NCBI RefSeq assembly: GCF_002008225.1
Contig: NZ_MRDH01000006.1
Coordinates: 1-64,000 of the forward strand
Length of the DNA: 64,000 bases
Direction: 5' to 3'
Origin: Agrobacterium salinitolerans
GTDB taxonomy: Bacteria; Pseudomonadota; Alphaproteobacteria; Rhizobiales; Rhizobiaceae
Position 1 is the stretch's first letter. Each line of letters begins with the position of its first letter. The notes under the pieces are model-generated. The model made no database searches. It was not told where the DNA came from and saw only the letters and a list, made by a program, of their open reading frames with translations. Made by a program: the position numbers and the translations under genes. This document shows positions 36,738 through 48,090 of this stretch, one piece after another.

Positions 36738-37562
36738 CTATCGGCTGACGGATGTCAGCGAGCGGTAAAAGGATGGCGTCAGGCCGGCCTCGGCGCGGGC
36801 GAGGTCGTTGAAAGGCGGTTTCAGGGGGCCGCGGAAATTGGCGCGGACCAGTTGCCTGAAGGTTGCCGCCGGGTCCTTCTTTTCACGCGCGCACAGGAAA
36901 CGGAACCATTTCGCGCCGATGGCGACGTGGCCCTTCTCGTCATTGTAGATCACGTCAAGAACCGCAGCGCTTTCTAGATCGCCGGTCTCGCGCATCTTGG
37001 CCTGCAGGGAAGGGGTGACATCAAGCCCACGCGCCTCCAGGATGAGCGGCACGACCGCAAGCCGCGCGGTCAGATCGTTGCGGGTGGAATGCGCAGCCTG
37101 CCACAGCCCGTCATGGGCGGGCAAGTCACCATAATCGGCCCCGAGGCTTCGCAGCCGGTCGCGAACCAGCCGGAAGTGCTTTGCTTCCTCGAAGGCGACC
37201 TGCATCCAGCCGTCGAAAAAGGAGTGCGGCACCGGCTCGCCGGCATAACGGGCGACGATATCGAGCGCGAGATCGACGGCATTGAGTTCGATATGGGCGA
37301 TGGCGTGCAAGAGGGCGATGCGACCCTTGACGCTGTGCAGCGAACGTCGTTCCACCGCGGTTGGCGGAACGAGTTCAGGCTTCTTCGGCCGGCCCGGCCG
37401 CTCGGGCAGCGGCGGATCGAGCGGGGAGCGCAATGACAGCCGGCGCTCGAACCAGCGCGTTGCCGTTTCCTGCGCGAGTTCGGTTTTTCGGTCGAGATCG
37501 GCGCTTGCGATCGCATTCGTCGCGCCGCCTCGCAGCGAGATGATTTTGAAGGGGGGCGTCAC
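36738..37562 (-). CDS. DUF455 ferritin-like protein
   Basis: A 274-residue protein of the DUF455 family. Metal-ligand candidates occur in helix motifs: 'ALLHAIAHIELNAVDLALD' (E/H), 'FEEAKHFRLVRDRL' (ExxxH) and 'VIYNDEKGHVAIGAKWF' (ExxH), the pattern of a diiron carboxylate (ferritin-like) protein, distantly similar to MiaE. Enzymatic function of DUF455 is unsettled. GTG start. Its start lies 14 bases from the bcp stop, so the two genes are likely cotranscribed. Confidence 0.88.
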   Translation of the reverse strand: MTPPFKIISLRGGATNAIASADLDRKTELAQETATRWFERRLSLRSPLDPPLPERPGRPKKPELVPPTAVERRSLHSVKGRIALLHAIAHIELNAVDLALDIVARYAGEPVPHSFFDGWMQVAFEEAKHFRLVRDRLRSLGADYGDLPAHDGLWQAAHSTRNDLTARLAVVPLILEARGLDVTPSLQAKMRETGDLESAAVLDVIYNDEKGHVAIGAKWFRFLCAREKKDPAATFRQLVRANFRGPLKPPFNDLARAEAGLTPSFYRSLTSVSR

Positions 37563-37576
37563 GATGAAGTGATCCC

Positions 37577-38044
37577 TCAGAGCTTTTTTGCAGCCTCGAG
37601 AACGGCCTGTGCATGGCCCACGACCTTCACCTTGTTCCAGATTTCCGCGATTTTTCCATCCGGAGCCACAAGGAAAGTGGTGCGTTCGACACCCATGTAT
37701 TTTTTCCCATACATGCTTTTTTCCTTCCAGACGCCGTAGGCCTCCAGAACCTTCCTCTCCTCGTCGGAAGCGAGCATGACGGAAAGGGAATGTTTTGCCG
37801 CGAACTTGTCATGGCTTTTGACGCTGTCGGGCGAAATGCCGATAACGACGGCGTTGGCGGCCTCGAATTCGCCGCCCAGCGCGCTGAAGTCGATGGCTTC
37901 TGCGGTGCAGCCGGAAGTATCGTCCTTCGGGTAGAAATAAAGAATGACCGCCTTGCCTTGCAGTTTCGACAATGTCACCGTCCCTTCACCGTTACGGGGC
38001 AAGGTGAAGTCGGGGGCGGGGCTGCCAATCGTCAAGTCTGTCAT
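37577..38044 (-). CDS. bcp: Thioredoxin-dependent thiol peroxidase, Bcp-type peroxiredoxin
   Basis: A 155-residue AhpC/TSA-fold peroxiredoxin of the Bcp/PrxQ class. The peroxidatic cysteine is in 'FYPKDDTSGCTAEAIDF' (about residue 46). Unlike E. coli Bcp there is no second cysteine five residues later, nor any other Cys in the protein, so resolution must come from an external thiol. The usual P-x-x-x-T/S-x-x-C proline context is also altered (DDTSGC). Detoxifies H2O2 or organic hydroperoxides. Upstream of the DUF455 gene on the same strand. Confidence 0.93.
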   Translation of the reverse strand: MTDLTIGSPAPDFTLPRNGEGTVTLSKLQGKAVILYFYPKDDTSGCTAEAIDFSALGGEFEAANAVVIGISPDSVKSHDKFAAKHSLSVMLASDEERKVLEAYGVWKEKSMYGKKYMGVERTTFLVAPDGKIAEIWNKVKVVGHAQAVLEAAKKL

Positions 38045-38163
38045 ATTCTACCTTTCTTTCGCCGGGATGTTGAGGGAAAGTCGCCACATTCGATATATAG
38101 CGAAACCGCGCGTCGTCCAGTGTTGCGGCGAAACAAAAGCTACTTAGAGGCAAACACGGGCGT

Positions 38164-41100
38164 ATGGCTGAAATAAGGGGTGAAAAGGTTACGTTCGGCA
38201 GGCGCGATATGGTTGCGCTGCACGAGCTTCCTTCGGCTCAGGCCGAAGACCCGATCATCGTGCATTGCCCGCCGCCGCGCTCCATGGCGCGCGCTTTCTG
38301 CAAGATTTTTGCGGCCCTTTTCGTGCTGGCTTTCCTGTCCATCGGCGGCATCATCCTGTCGGTCGAGACCGGTTCCATCGATAAGACGCTTTCGAGCCAG
38401 GCGCAGCAGGCGCTGGAAAAGGCACTCGGTCCCCATTACAGCGCGCGGATAGGCTCCTCGGCGATCCGGTTTTCCACCGGGCTGAGGCTGGCGCTGGTGG
38501 CCGAGGACGTGGATATCATCGAGAAGGAATCCGGCCAGCATCTGAGCCGGGCGCGGGCGATTGGCATGGCGCTCGACCCGCTTGCGCTTCTGGCCGGCCA
38601 TGTGTCGGTGCAGAGCCTCGAGGCCGACGGGATGGAACTCGATACGGCGCTTTTGCCGAAAGGCAACGGTTTCGATCTCGCCAGCATCAAGCTCGACGCC
38701 GTGCCGCAACAATTGCAGATGGCGTTCGGGCAACTCGACAAGCTTGCCCAGGCGTTTCTCAGCAGCGGCACCGAGGAAATCGATATTTCCAGCGTTTCGG
38801 TTCACCTGCCGCCCGGTGAACAGGGCAAGCCGCGCACCATCGAGGTGCGGGAACTGTCGCTGACACCGGATCAGCAGGGCGGATATTCGCTTGATGGAGA
38901 AACCCTGTTTAACGGGGAAATCGCCAGCGTGTCGCTCAGAACCTCCGGCGCTGGCGGCGTGATTGATGGCTTCGAGGCGCGTATCGATGGTTTCGATATC
39001 GGCCCGTTCCTGGAAAAATTCGATCCCGATGGAAATCTCCATGAAGGCCTGAATGTCAAGACAGGCGTGAATATCGTCGCGCGGCGTGCCACGGCGGCCC
39101 AGGAACCACGTCTGGACGTTTCGCTCGGCCTTGGCAATGGAACGCTTATGATTGGCGGCGAGTCCCAGCCGTTCACAACCGGCACGGTGCATGCGCGTTA
39201 TGATTTTGCAAAAAACAGCGTGGTCATCGACAATTCGCGGTTGGAACTCGGGCGGACGATTATTCCCGTCAGCGGTGAAATCAGCGATACGGAAGAGGGT
39301 TTCGGCCTTTCACTGAGAGTAGACAACGGCGTCGCTTCTTCCGAAGCCTCGGGTGAAGCACCCGTTTCTTTCAACCTGAAAGCGGACGGTCATTTTACAA
39401 CGGCCGCGAAGCAGCTCGACGTTCCCTCGCTTTACGTCAGCGGCCCGCTCGGAGATATGGCGGGGTCGCTGAAAATCCGGTTTGGCGAGGGGTCGCCGGA
39501 AATCAGCTTTGGCGGCCAGATTCCGAAGATGGAGGCGACGGCCGTCAAGCAGCTTTGGCCGTTCTGGATGGCGCACAAGCCGCGCGACTGGGTGGTCTCC
39601 AATCTTTACGGCGGCACCGTCACCAATGGGTCAATCGCAATCTTCATCCCGCAGGGACGGATGTGCGGCCCCGGCTGCCCGCTGGTGCTTGGCGAAAGCG
39701 AAATGCAAATCCGCTTCGACATCGACGAGACGCGCCTCAACACGACGGGCGACATTCCACCGCTGCGGGATGTCGATGCGCATTTCGACCTCGTCGGCGG
39801 CAAGATGGTCGTCGATATCAAGGAGGGTACATCCTATTTCCCTTCCAACCGGACGCTTTCATTGGAGAACAGCCGCTTTCTCATTTCAGATGTGTATGAG
39901 AAGCCGCTGCTCGGAAATCTTGAGCTGAACGTGTCCGGTGCGGCCGATGCCGTGGCGGAGCTTGCGACGCTCAAGCCCATCAATGCGCTCAAGGATACGC
40001 AGTTCAAGCCAGAGGATTTCACCGGCGACGTCAAGGTCAGTGCGAAGCTGACCGTTGGCATGCTTTCCAGCCAGAACCCGCCCCCGCCGGTGTGGACGGC
40101 CGATCTCGACCTGAAGAACCTGGCGCTGACCAAGCCCTTCGCCGGCCACAAGGTGACCGCGCTTGATGGTTTCATGTCGCTGAACGACCACCAGCTCAAA
40201 CTGGAGGGCAAGGGTCGGGTGGACGATGTGCCGATGGACATCGTGATGACGGAGCCGGTGCGCAAGAACAGCGATATCGCGCCGACGCTGTCGTTGAAGG
40301 CTAGCCTGAACGAAACGCAGGTTGCCAAGCTCGCTCCGGAACTCTCCACGGTTCTTGGCGGCACAACGGCGATTGAAATCGACGGTGCCGACCCGAAACG
40401 CCAGGATATCCGGCTCGATCTGACCAAGGCGTCGATCATTCTGCCCGGGCTCGGCTGGAGCAAGGGCATCGGCATTCCCGCCAGCGCCGCCTTCACCATG
40501 GAAACGGGAGACGGGCGCACAACGATCAGCGACTTCTCGCTCGATGGCGACGGCTTCGGCGCTGCCGGCGATATCGCCTTCAGCAAGAACGGGCTGATTT
40601 CGGCCGATCTCAGCCGCGTGCAGCTCTCGCCCTCGGATAATTACGCCGTTTCGGTCGCCGCTTCGAAGAACGGCTATATCATCAATGCCTCGGGAAAATC
40701 CGCCGATCTCAGGCCTTTCCTCTCGAAGCTTCGCAGCTCTTCCGGTGGCGGCGACGGAACGTCGCGTGCACAGCCATCCCTTGCCATCAAGACGCAATTC
40801 GACAAGGTCTACGGGTTCAACGACGAAATTCTTGCCAATGTCAGTTCCGATGTCAGCGTGCGGGACGGCAAGGTCCGCTCCATCGATTTCCGTGGCGTCA
40901 CCGGCAACGGCCAGGCGGTCGTGGCGCAGACCGTCAATCGCGGGGCGACGGGAACCGTGACGCTGACCAGCAGCGACGCGGGGTCGCTCGCCCGTTTCGC
41001 CAATATCTACAGCCGCATTCGCGGCGGCCTTCTCAACCTTGCGCTGACGACCTCCAATGGCAGCGACTGGAGCGGATCGCTCGACCTGCGCAATTTTGCC

Positions 41101-41547
41101 GTCGTCAACGAAGCCAAGCTTCAGGACATCGTCGCCACGCCGACGGGCGAGGACGGCAGGAGCCTCAACAATGCGGTGCGTCGCAATATCGACGTGAGCT
41201 CGGAAAAGTTCCAGCGCGGGTTTGCCCGGCTCGTTTATGTCAACGGTTCGGTGGCGGTGGAAAACGGCGTCGTGCGCGGCGAGCAGATCGGCGCGACCTT
41301 CCAGGGGTTGCTGAAGGATCAGAATGGCCGCATGGACATGACCGGCACCTTCATGCCCGCCTATGGGCTGAACCGGCTGTTCGGCGAGTTGCCCTTCATC
41401 GGCATCTTCCTCGGCAACGGCCGCGACCGCGGCCTGCTCGGCATCACCTTCAAGCTTTCCGGCCAGACGGACCAGCCGAAGCTGACGATCAATCCGCTGT
41501 CGCTGATTGCACCGGGCGTCTTCCGGCAAATCTTCGAGTTCCAATAA
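38164..41547 (+). CDS. Giant AsmA-like (DUF3971/YhdP-related) envelope protein
   Basis: A 1127-residue protein. The N-terminal transmembrane helix (about 40-65) follows a cytoplasmic segment. A very long beta-rich region with AsmA-type repeats follows ('NGEIASVSLRTSGAGGVIDGFEARI', 'DIAFSKNGLISADLSRVQLSPSDNYAV'). A C-terminal AsmA-like part ends 'LLGITFKLSGQTDQPKLTINPLSLIAPGVFRQIFEF'. Such proteins (YhdP, TamB, AsmA) are believed to bridge the periplasm and carry phospholipids to the outer membrane. Single gene, no clear operon partner. Length fits the YhdP class. Confidence 0.85.
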   Translation: MAEIRGEKVTFGRRDMVALHELPSAQAEDPIIVHCPPPRSMARAFCKIFAALFVLAFLSIGGIILSVETGSIDKTLSSQAQQALEKALGPHYSARIGSSAIRFSTGLRLALVAEDVDIIEKESGQHLSRARAIGMALDPLALLAGHVSVQSLEADGMELDTALLPKGNGFDLASIKLDAVPQQLQMAFGQLDKLAQAFLSSGTEEIDISSVSVHLPPGEQGKPRTIEVRELSLTPDQQGGYSLDGETLFNGEIASVSLRTSGAGGVIDGFEARIDGFDIGPFLEKFDPDGNLHEGLNVKTGVNIVARRATAAQEPRLDVSLGLGNGTLMIGGESQPFTTGTVHARYDFAKNSVVIDNSRLELGRTIIPVSGEISDTEEGFGLSLRVDNGVASSEASGEAPVSFNLKADGHFTTAAKQLDVPSLYVSGPLGDMAGSLKIRFGEGSPEISFGGQIPKMEATAVKQLWPFWMAHKPRDWVVSNLYGGTVTNGSIAIFIPQGRMCGPGCPLVLGESEMQIRFDIDETRLNTTGDIPPLRDVDAHFDLVGGKMVVDIKEGTSYFPSNRTLSLENSRFLISDVYEKPLLGNLELNVSGAADAVAELATLKPINALKDTQFKPEDFTGDVKVSAKLTVGMLSSQNPPPPVWTADLDLKNLALTKPFAGHKVTALDGFMSLNDHQLKLEGKGRVDDVPMDIVMTEPVRKNSDIAPTLSLKASLNETQVAKLAPELSTVLGGTTAIEIDGADPKRQDIRLDLTKASIILPGLGWSKGIGIPASAAFTMETGDGRTTISDFSLDGDGFGAAGDIAFSKNGLISADLSRVQLSPSDNYAVSVAASKNGYIINASGKSADLRPFLSKLRSSSGGGDGTSRAQPSLAIKTQFDKVYGFNDEILANVSSDVSVRDGKVRSIDFRGVTGNGQAVVAQTVNRGATGTVTLTSSDAGSLARFANIYSRIRGGLLNLALTTSNGSDWSGSLDLRNFAVVNEAKLQDIVATPTGEDGRSLNNAVRRNIDVSSEKFQRGFARLVYVNGSVAVENGVVRGEQIGATFQGLLKDQNGRMDMTGTFMPAYGLNRLFGELPFIGIFLGNGRDRGLLGITFKLSGQTDQPKLTINPLSLIAPGVFRQIFEFQ

Positions 41548-41548
41548 A

Positions 41549-41570
41549 AAGGGCCGCTTTCGCGGCCCTT
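41549..41570. terminator. Bidirectional terminator between converging genes
   Basis: AAGGGCCGC-tttc-GCGGCCCTT with an A/T-rich flank; T run on the minus strand (tyrS side). It begins within bases of the AsmA-like stop and serves both converging genes. Confidence 0.8.
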
Positions 41571-41590
41571 GATGCGGGTTTGGTGCTGGC

Positions 41591-42844
41591 TTACGCCGGG
41601 CGAACCAGAACGTGCTTTTTCTTGCCAACCGATAGCTTGATGACGCCGTCGCCGGTCACTTCGCCGGTGCCGACCATCTGACGCTCGTCGGAAATGCCCT
41701 GATCGTTGATCTTCACCGCACCGCCCTGAACGTGGCGGCGAGCTTCGCCATTCGAGCCGGCAAGGCCGGCACGGACGATGAGGGAGAGGACGCCAACGCC
41801 GGCTTCGAGTTCGGCTGTGGGAACCTCGATCGAAGGCAGGTTTTCGGCGAGCGCGCCTTCCTCGAAGGTCTTGCGCGCCGTTTCGGCCGCTTCTTCCGCA
41901 GCGGCGCGGCCATGCAGGATCGCCGTCACTTCGGTTGCGAGGATCTTCTTCGCTTCGTTGATCTCAGACCCGCCAAGCGCCGCGATGCGAGCGATTTCGT
42001 CCATCGGCAGGGTGGTGAACAGCTTGGCGAAGCGCACGACATCCGCATCTTCCGTGTTGCGCCAGTATTGCCAGAAATCATAGACCGGCAGCAGGTCTTT
42101 GTTCAGCCATACGGCGCCCGAGGCCGACTTGCCCATCTTGGCACCCGAAGAGGTGGTGAGCAGCGGCGAGGTCAGCGCGTAAAGCTGCGGTGTCCCCATG
42201 CGGTGACCGAGGTCGATGCCGTTGATGATGTTGCCCCACTGGTCAGAGCCGCCCATCTGCAGGCGGCAGCCGGTGCGCTGGTTCAGCTCCACAAAGTCGT
42301 AGGCCTGCAGGATCATGTAGTTGAATTCGAGGAAGGACAGCGACTGCTCGCGGTCGAGGCGGGTCTTCACGCTGTCGAAGGACAGCATGCGGTTGACCGA
42401 GAAATGGCGGCCGACATCGCGCAGGAATTCGAGATAGTTCAGACCACGCAGCCAGTCGGCATTGTTGATCATCAGCGCCGGATTGTTGGCGCGGTCGTAG
42501 TCGAGGTAATTGGCGAAGACATGCTTGAGCGAGGTGATGTTGTCCTCGATCATGTCGATCGTCATCAGCTTGCGGGCTTCTTCCTTGAAGGAGGGGTCAC
42601 CCACCATGCCGGTGCCGCCGCCCATCAGGGAAATCGGCTGGTGGCCGGTCTTCTGCATCCAGTGCAGCATCATGATCTGGGTGAGGTGGCCGACATGCAA
42701 ACTGGAGGCCGTCGGGTCATAGCCGATATAGGCGGTCACGGTTTCCTTGGCGAACAGTTCGTCGAGACCTGCCTCATCGGAGATCTGGTGAATGAAGCCG
42801 CGCTCATCGAGCGTGCGGAGGAAATCGGACTTGAACCTGGACAT
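41591..42844 (-). CDS. tyrS: Tyrosyl-tRNA synthetase
   Basis: A 417-residue class Ic aminoacyl-tRNA synthetase. HIGH motif as '[12 protein letters not shown]', KMSKS as '[14 protein letters not shown]', and '[17 protein letters not shown]' in the tyrosine site. The C-terminal S4-like RNA-binding domain (about 350-417) contains '[19 protein letters not shown]'. The ATG at 42844 yields [20 protein letters not shown], the family's normal start, with AAAGG just before it; a longer frame to 42967 is rejected. Divergent from anmK. Confidence 0.98.
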   Translation of the reverse strand: MSRFKSDFLRTLDERGFIHQISDEAGLDELFAKETVTAYIGYDPTASSLHVGHLTQIMMLHWMQKTGHQPISLMGGGTGMVGDPSFKEEARKLMTIDMIEDNITSLKHVFANYLDYDRANNPALMINNADWLRGLNYLEFLRDVGRHFSVNRMLSFDSVKTRLDREQSLSFLEFNYMILQAYDFVELNQRTGCRLQMGGSDQWGNIINGIDLGHRMGTPQLYALTSPLLTTSSGAKMGKSASGAVWLNKDLLPVYDFWQYWRNTEDADVVRFAKLFTTLPMDEIARIAALGGSEINEAKKILATEVTAILHGRAAAEEAAETARKTFEEGALAENLPSIEVPTAELEAGVGVLSLIVRAGLAGSNGEARRHVQGGAVKINDQGISDERQMVGTGEVTGDGVIKLSVGKKKHVLVRPA

Positions 42845-42993
42845 AACCTTTGACTTTCTGGTTTGATCTTTGCCGTCATTGAGAACCAATGAACGTCGCG
42901 GCTTTATCATTGTTTTTTGAAATGTGCACCCGTTTCGGCCATGAATATCGGGATTCAAGGTAAGCATGATTCGAGATTGCAGGGGAGCGGCAG

Positions 42994-44115
42994 GTGGGCG
43001 AGGTCAAAACGGCAATCGGGCTGATGAGCGGCACATCGATGGACGGCATCGATATCGCCCTTTTGTGCACGGATGGCGAGAGCGTGGTGCGGCATGGGCC
43101 GAGCGGTTATTTCCCCTATGATCCGGGTCTGCGTGCCATCTGGCAGAAGGCGCTCACGACGGCCAAATCCATTCGCGAGCGGCGCGAACGTCCCGGCGAT
43201 CTGGCGGAGGCTGAGCGCAAGCTGACGCTTGCCCATGCGGCGGCGGTGAAATCCTTTCTCCATCGTCACCGGCTCCAGCCCGGTGATATCGATGTCATCG
43301 GTTTTCATGGCCAGACGGTGCTGCACCGGCCGGATGAGGCGCTGACCGTGCAGATCGGCGACGGCGCGCTTCTGGCTGAGGAAACCGGTATCGATGTGGT
43401 TTATGACATGCGTGCCAACGACATGGTGCATGGCGGGCAGGGTGCGCCGCTGATCCCCGCCTATCATATGGCACTTTCCGCCAACCTGCCTGAAGGCTTC
43501 GAAACGCCCGCCGTCTTCGTCAATATTGGGGGGATCTCCAATCTGACCTATATTGGCGAGGGTAGGCGGCTTGCTGCCTTCGACAGCGGGCCGGGCAATA
43601 TGCTGATCGACCAGTGGATCGAGGCGCATACCGGCGAAGCGTTCGACAAGGGCGGCAGGACGGCGGCGGGTGGCAGCGTCGTTGGCTCGTTGGTGGCGCG
43701 TTATATGGAAAGCCCGTTTTTTTCGGCCAATATCCGTCGGTCGCTTGACCGCGGTGATTTTGTGCCGCCGAAAAAAGGTGAGGTTTCTCTTGCGGATGGG
43801 GCACGGACGCTGGCGCATCTGACAGGTGCTGCCATTCTGAAATCGGCGAGCTATCTGCCGGAGGCGGCGAAAACCTATGTGGTTTGCGGTGGTGGGCGGC
43901 TCAACCCGGTGATCATGGGAGAATTTGCCGAGCTTGCAGCAAAGTCGGGTGCGCGGGTGATCGCGGCGGAGGAGGCGGGTTTTGATGGCGGGGCGATGGA
44001 GGCGGAGGCCTGGGCCTATCTGGCCGTGCGTTCGCTCAAGGGTTTGCCGCTGACATATCCCGGGACTACGGGGGTGAGCGAGCCGGTGACGGGTGGGGTT
44101 TTGGTGCGGGCGTAG
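42994..44115 (+). CDS. anmK: Anhydro-N-acetylmuramic acid kinase
   Basis: A 373-residue ASKHA-fold kinase that hydrolyses and phosphorylates 1,6-anhydro-MurNAc during peptidoglycan recycling. '[18 protein letters not shown]' is the N-terminal phosphate-binding loop; '[12 protein letters not shown]', '[10 protein letters not shown]' and '[13 protein letters not shown]' are further family blocks, and '[13 protein letters not shown]' the adenosine motif. GTG start with AGGGGAG upstream. Divergent from tyrS, and close to other wall genes (M23 peptidase) in this window. Confidence 0.97.
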   Translation: MGEVKTAIGLMSGTSMDGIDIALLCTDGESVVRHGPSGYFPYDPGLRAIWQKALTTAKSIRERRERPGDLAEAERKLTLAHAAAVKSFLHRHRLQPGDIDVIGFHGQTVLHRPDEALTVQIGDGALLAEETGIDVVYDMRANDMVHGGQGAPLIPAYHMALSANLPEGFETPAVFVNIGGISNLTYIGEGRRLAAFDSGPGNMLIDQWIEAHTGEAFDKGGRTAAGGSVVGSLVARYMESPFFSANIRRSLDRGDFVPPKKGEVSLADGARTLAHLTGAAILKSASYLPEAAKTYVVCGGGRLNPVIMGEFAELAAKSGARVIAAEEAGFDGGAMEAEAWAYLAVRSLKGLPLTYPGTTGVSEPVTGGVLVRA

Positions 44116-44116
44116 T

Positions 44117-44313
44117 GATCGACGGCGGGTGTGGCTCACCCCCCTCTGCCCTGCCGGGCATCTCCCCCTCAAGGGGGGAGATCGAATCGTGGCGACCTTC
44201 CGGCCATCTTTAACGTATAAGCTTGGGCGAGGAGCAGGCGTCTGGCTGATCTCCCCCCTTGAGGGGGAGATGCCCGGCAGGGCAGAGGGGGTGAGCCACA
44301 CCCACCGTCGATC
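44117..44313. repeat. Large inverted repeat (about 66-bp arms)
   Basis: Left arm 44117-44183 and right arm 44248-44313 are near-perfect reverse complements (one substitution and small length differences in C/G runs), with a 64-base centre. Arms contain CTCCCCCTCAAGGGGGGAG-type palindromes. It lies between anmK and the hydrolase gene. A Rhizobiaceae-type intergenic palindromic element; no ORF inside. Confidence 0.85.
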
Positions 44314-44355
44314 ATTAGCGATAAATCAAGACGTGCGCTAGAAATGCGCCGCCAA

Positions 44356-45033
44356 TCACCGAATACGCTTGGCCGCCGGCTCCGGCACAAGTTCGCCGTT
44401 GAGGCGACGATCAAGATAGTCCTCGCATTCGCCCATCAGCTCATCCACCTTGCCGTTGAAGAAGTGGTTGGCTCCGGGAAGCGTGCGGTGGGTGATGAGG
44501 ATGCCCTTCTGGGTCTTCAGTTTTTCGACCAGGCCGTTCACATCCTTCTCAGGCGCGACCTTGTCGGCGTCGCCATTGATGATGAGGCCCGAAGACGGGC
44601 AGGGGGCGAGGAAGGAGAAGTCGTAGGTATTGGGCTGCGGCGCAATCGACATGAAGCCTTCGATTTCCGGGCGGCGCATCAGAAGCTGCATGCCGATCCA
44701 GGCGCCGAAGGAATAACCGGCAACCCAGCAGCTCTTGGAATCGGGATGCAGGCTCTGCACCCAGTCGAGCGCCGAGGCGGCGTCAGACAGCTCGCCGGCA
44801 CCGTGGTCGAATTCGCCCTGGCTGCGACCGATGGAACGGAAGTTGAACCGGAGCGTCGTGAAGCCGCGCTTCTGGAAAAGATAAAAGAGCTGATAGACGA
44901 TCTGGTTGTTCATCGTGCCGCCAAACTGCGGGTGCGGATGAAGGATGATCGCAATCGGCGCGCTCTTTTCCTTGGAGGGTTGATAACGGCCTTCGAGGCG
45001 ACCCGCAGGGCCGTTAAAAATGACTTCGGGCAT
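44356..45033 (-). CDS. Alpha/beta hydrolase (COG2945-like)
   Basis: A 225-residue hydrolase-fold protein. 'IAIILHPHPQFGGTMNNQIVY' matches the oxyanion region of the COG2945 family, the nucleophile elbow is 'CWVAGYSFGAWIGM' (Ser near 108), and the His lies in 'LPGANHFFNGK'. 'TLRFNFRSIGRSQGEFDHG' is highly conserved in this family. Substrate unknown; predicted cytosolic esterase or lipase-like. Divergently placed relative to the suf operon, sharing the iron-controlled upstream region. Confidence 0.9.
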   Translation of the reverse strand: MPEVIFNGPAGRLEGRYQPSKEKSAPIAIILHPHPQFGGTMNNQIVYQLFYLFQKRGFTTLRFNFRSIGRSQGEFDHGAGELSDAASALDWVQSLHPDSKSCWVAGYSFGAWIGMQLLMRRPEIEGFMSIAPQPNTYDFSFLAPCPSSGLIINGDADKVAPEKDVNGLVEKLKTQKGILITHRTLPGANHFFNGKVDELMGECEDYLDRRLNGELVPEPAAKRIR

Positions 45034-45088
45034 TGGTACTCCGGTCGTGTTTTTTCATTCTCCAACCGCATTCTTCCGATGAGAAGAC

Positions 45089-45138
45089 TTGACGAACTGT
45101 GTCATCTTTTCTAGAACGCAGTTTAGAATAATTCGAAA
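45089..45138 (+). promoter_or_regulatory. suf operon promoter with IRO-type and ICE-type iron motifs
   Basis: A probable -35 TTGACG (45089-45094) and -10 TAGAAC (45112-45117) are spaced 17. TGA-N9-TCA at 45090-45104, the rhizobial RirA box pattern, overlaps the -35. TTTAGAATAATTCGAAA at 45122-45138, a near-perfect Irr/ICE palindrome, lies at about the transcription start. Both would place suf under iron control. Sequence pattern seen directly; regulators inferred from family knowledge. Confidence 0.65.
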
Positions 45139-45244
45139 CTTTGCGTGTGCTTAAGCACTCGGGTCGTGTCATAAGGCAAGCGCAACTGTAATTTCAAGAA
45201 AAATGCGTTTTGGCGCATATAAGATTGAGCGAAGCTTTTCCGCT

Positions 45245-46414
45245 ATGACGGGTTTAACGCGCACATATATGGACTGGAACGCCACGGCGCCGCTTCTGCC
45301 CGCCGTGCGGGATGTTCTTGTCTCTGCGCTGGAAATTGCCGGCAACCCGTCTTCCGTGCATCGGGAAGGGCGCGCTGCCCGCGCCGCCGTGGAGGCTGCC
45401 CGTCGCGATGTTGCCGCCCTTGCCGGCGCGCAGGCGTCGCATGTCACCTTCACCAGCGGTGCGACAGAAGCGGCCAATCTGGTTTTGACGACGGATTTCA
45501 AAATGGGGCGCGCGCCTGTGCGTTATGGCCGCCTTTACGCGTCTGCCATCGAGCATCCCGCTTTCCGGGAAGGCGGCCGGTTCGGCAAGGCTGACGTTAC
45601 GGAAATTCCCGTTACGTCAGCGGGTGTCATCGATCTCGCGGCGCTTGAGGTGCTGCTCGCATCGCATGACAAGTCCACTGGTCTGCCGATGGTCGCCTGC
45701 ATGCTGGTCAATAATGAGACCGGCATTCTCCAGCCTGTGGCGGAAGCCGCGCGGCTTGTGCATGCGGCAGGCGGATTGATGGTGGTCGATGCCGTGCAGG
45801 CGGCGGGCCGCATTCCGCTCGATATCAATGCTCTCGATGCAGATTTCCTCGTTCTCTCGTCTCACAAGCTCGGTGGCCCGAAGGGTGCCGGCGCTCTCAT
45901 TTCGCGCGGCGAGGTGATGATGCCGAAACCGCTGATCCATGGCGGCGGTCAGGAGAAGGGCCATCGCTCGGGTACGGAAAATACCCTGTCGGTCATTGGT
46001 TTCGGTGCAGCGGCCGTCGTGGCTGCCGAGAAGCTGGCGGACGAAGCGGCGCGTCTTGGCGCGCTGCGGGCGAAGCTGGAAAACGGCATGCGGGTCAATG
46101 CGCCCGACGTCATCATCCATGGTGCGGATGTTGCCCGTGTGGGGAATACGACCTTCTTCACCCTGCCGGGCCTCAAAGCGGAAACGGGACAGATCGCCTT
46201 CGATATAGAGGGTATTGCGCTCTCGGCCGGTTCGGCCTGCTCTTCCGGCAAGGTGGGCGAAAGCCATGTGCTGAGCGCGATGGGGCACGATCCCAAGCTC
46301 GGCGCGCTCAGGATTTCCCTCGGTCACGCGACTGACGAGGCGGATATAGACAGAACGCTTGCGGCGTTCACGAAAATTGCCGGGCGGCGCAGGCTTTCCG
46401 GTCAGGCCGCTTAA
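45245..46414 (+). CDS. sufS2: Cysteine desulfurase, NifS/IscS-like (first of suf operon)
   Basis: A 389-residue PLP enzyme providing sulfur for Fe-S assembly. 'TYMDWNATAPLLPAVRD' (N-terminal), 'VLSSHKLGGPKGAGALI' with the PLP Lys, 'HGGGQEKGHRSGTENTLSVIGF', and the catalytic Cys in 'LSAGSACSSGKVGESHVL'. This is the class I (NifS/IscS) pattern, different from the class II SufS at 50639. The ATG at 45245 is chosen over 45203. It is the first gene after the iron-regulated promoter; about 200 bases separate it from sufB. Confidence 0.93.
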   Translation: MTGLTRTYMDWNATAPLLPAVRDVLVSALEIAGNPSSVHREGRAARAAVEAARRDVAALAGAQASHVTFTSGATEAANLVLTTDFKMGRAPVRYGRLYASAIEHPAFREGGRFGKADVTEIPVTSAGVIDLAALEVLLASHDKSTGLPMVACMLVNNETGILQPVAEAARLVHAAGGLMVVDAVQAAGRIPLDINALDADFLVLSSHKLGGPKGAGALISRGEVMMPKPLIHGGGQEKGHRSGTENTLSVIGFGAAAVVAAEKLADEAARLGALRAKLENGMRVNAPDVIIHGADVARVGNTTFFTLPGLKAETGQIAFDIEGIALSAGSACSSGKVGESHVLSAMGHDPKLGALRISLGHATDEADIDRTLAAFTKIAGRRRLSGQAA

Positions 46415-46612
46415 AATGCGGCAAAGAATTGCGGAATAGCAATTTTCCGCTTGCCGGGATGTGTGAAAAGCGCCATCCCGCACTTACATGGGTATAAGCT
46501 CCGCCCCGTTTAACGGCTCGGAACGATTTGCCCGAAGATGAATAAGGCGGCTTTCCGCCTTGATACGTTGACAAGCCACCGGACCTTGGCTCCGGCGAGA
46601 TTGGAGAACGAC

Positions 46613-48082
<1,470 letters not shown>

Positions 48083-48090
48083 GTCTTCCT

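Noticed and set aside
39886-41628. 580-codon minus-strand frame opposite the AsmA-like gene
   Set aside because: Crosses a bidirectional terminator and shows antisense composition; the opposite strand has clear AsmA repeats.
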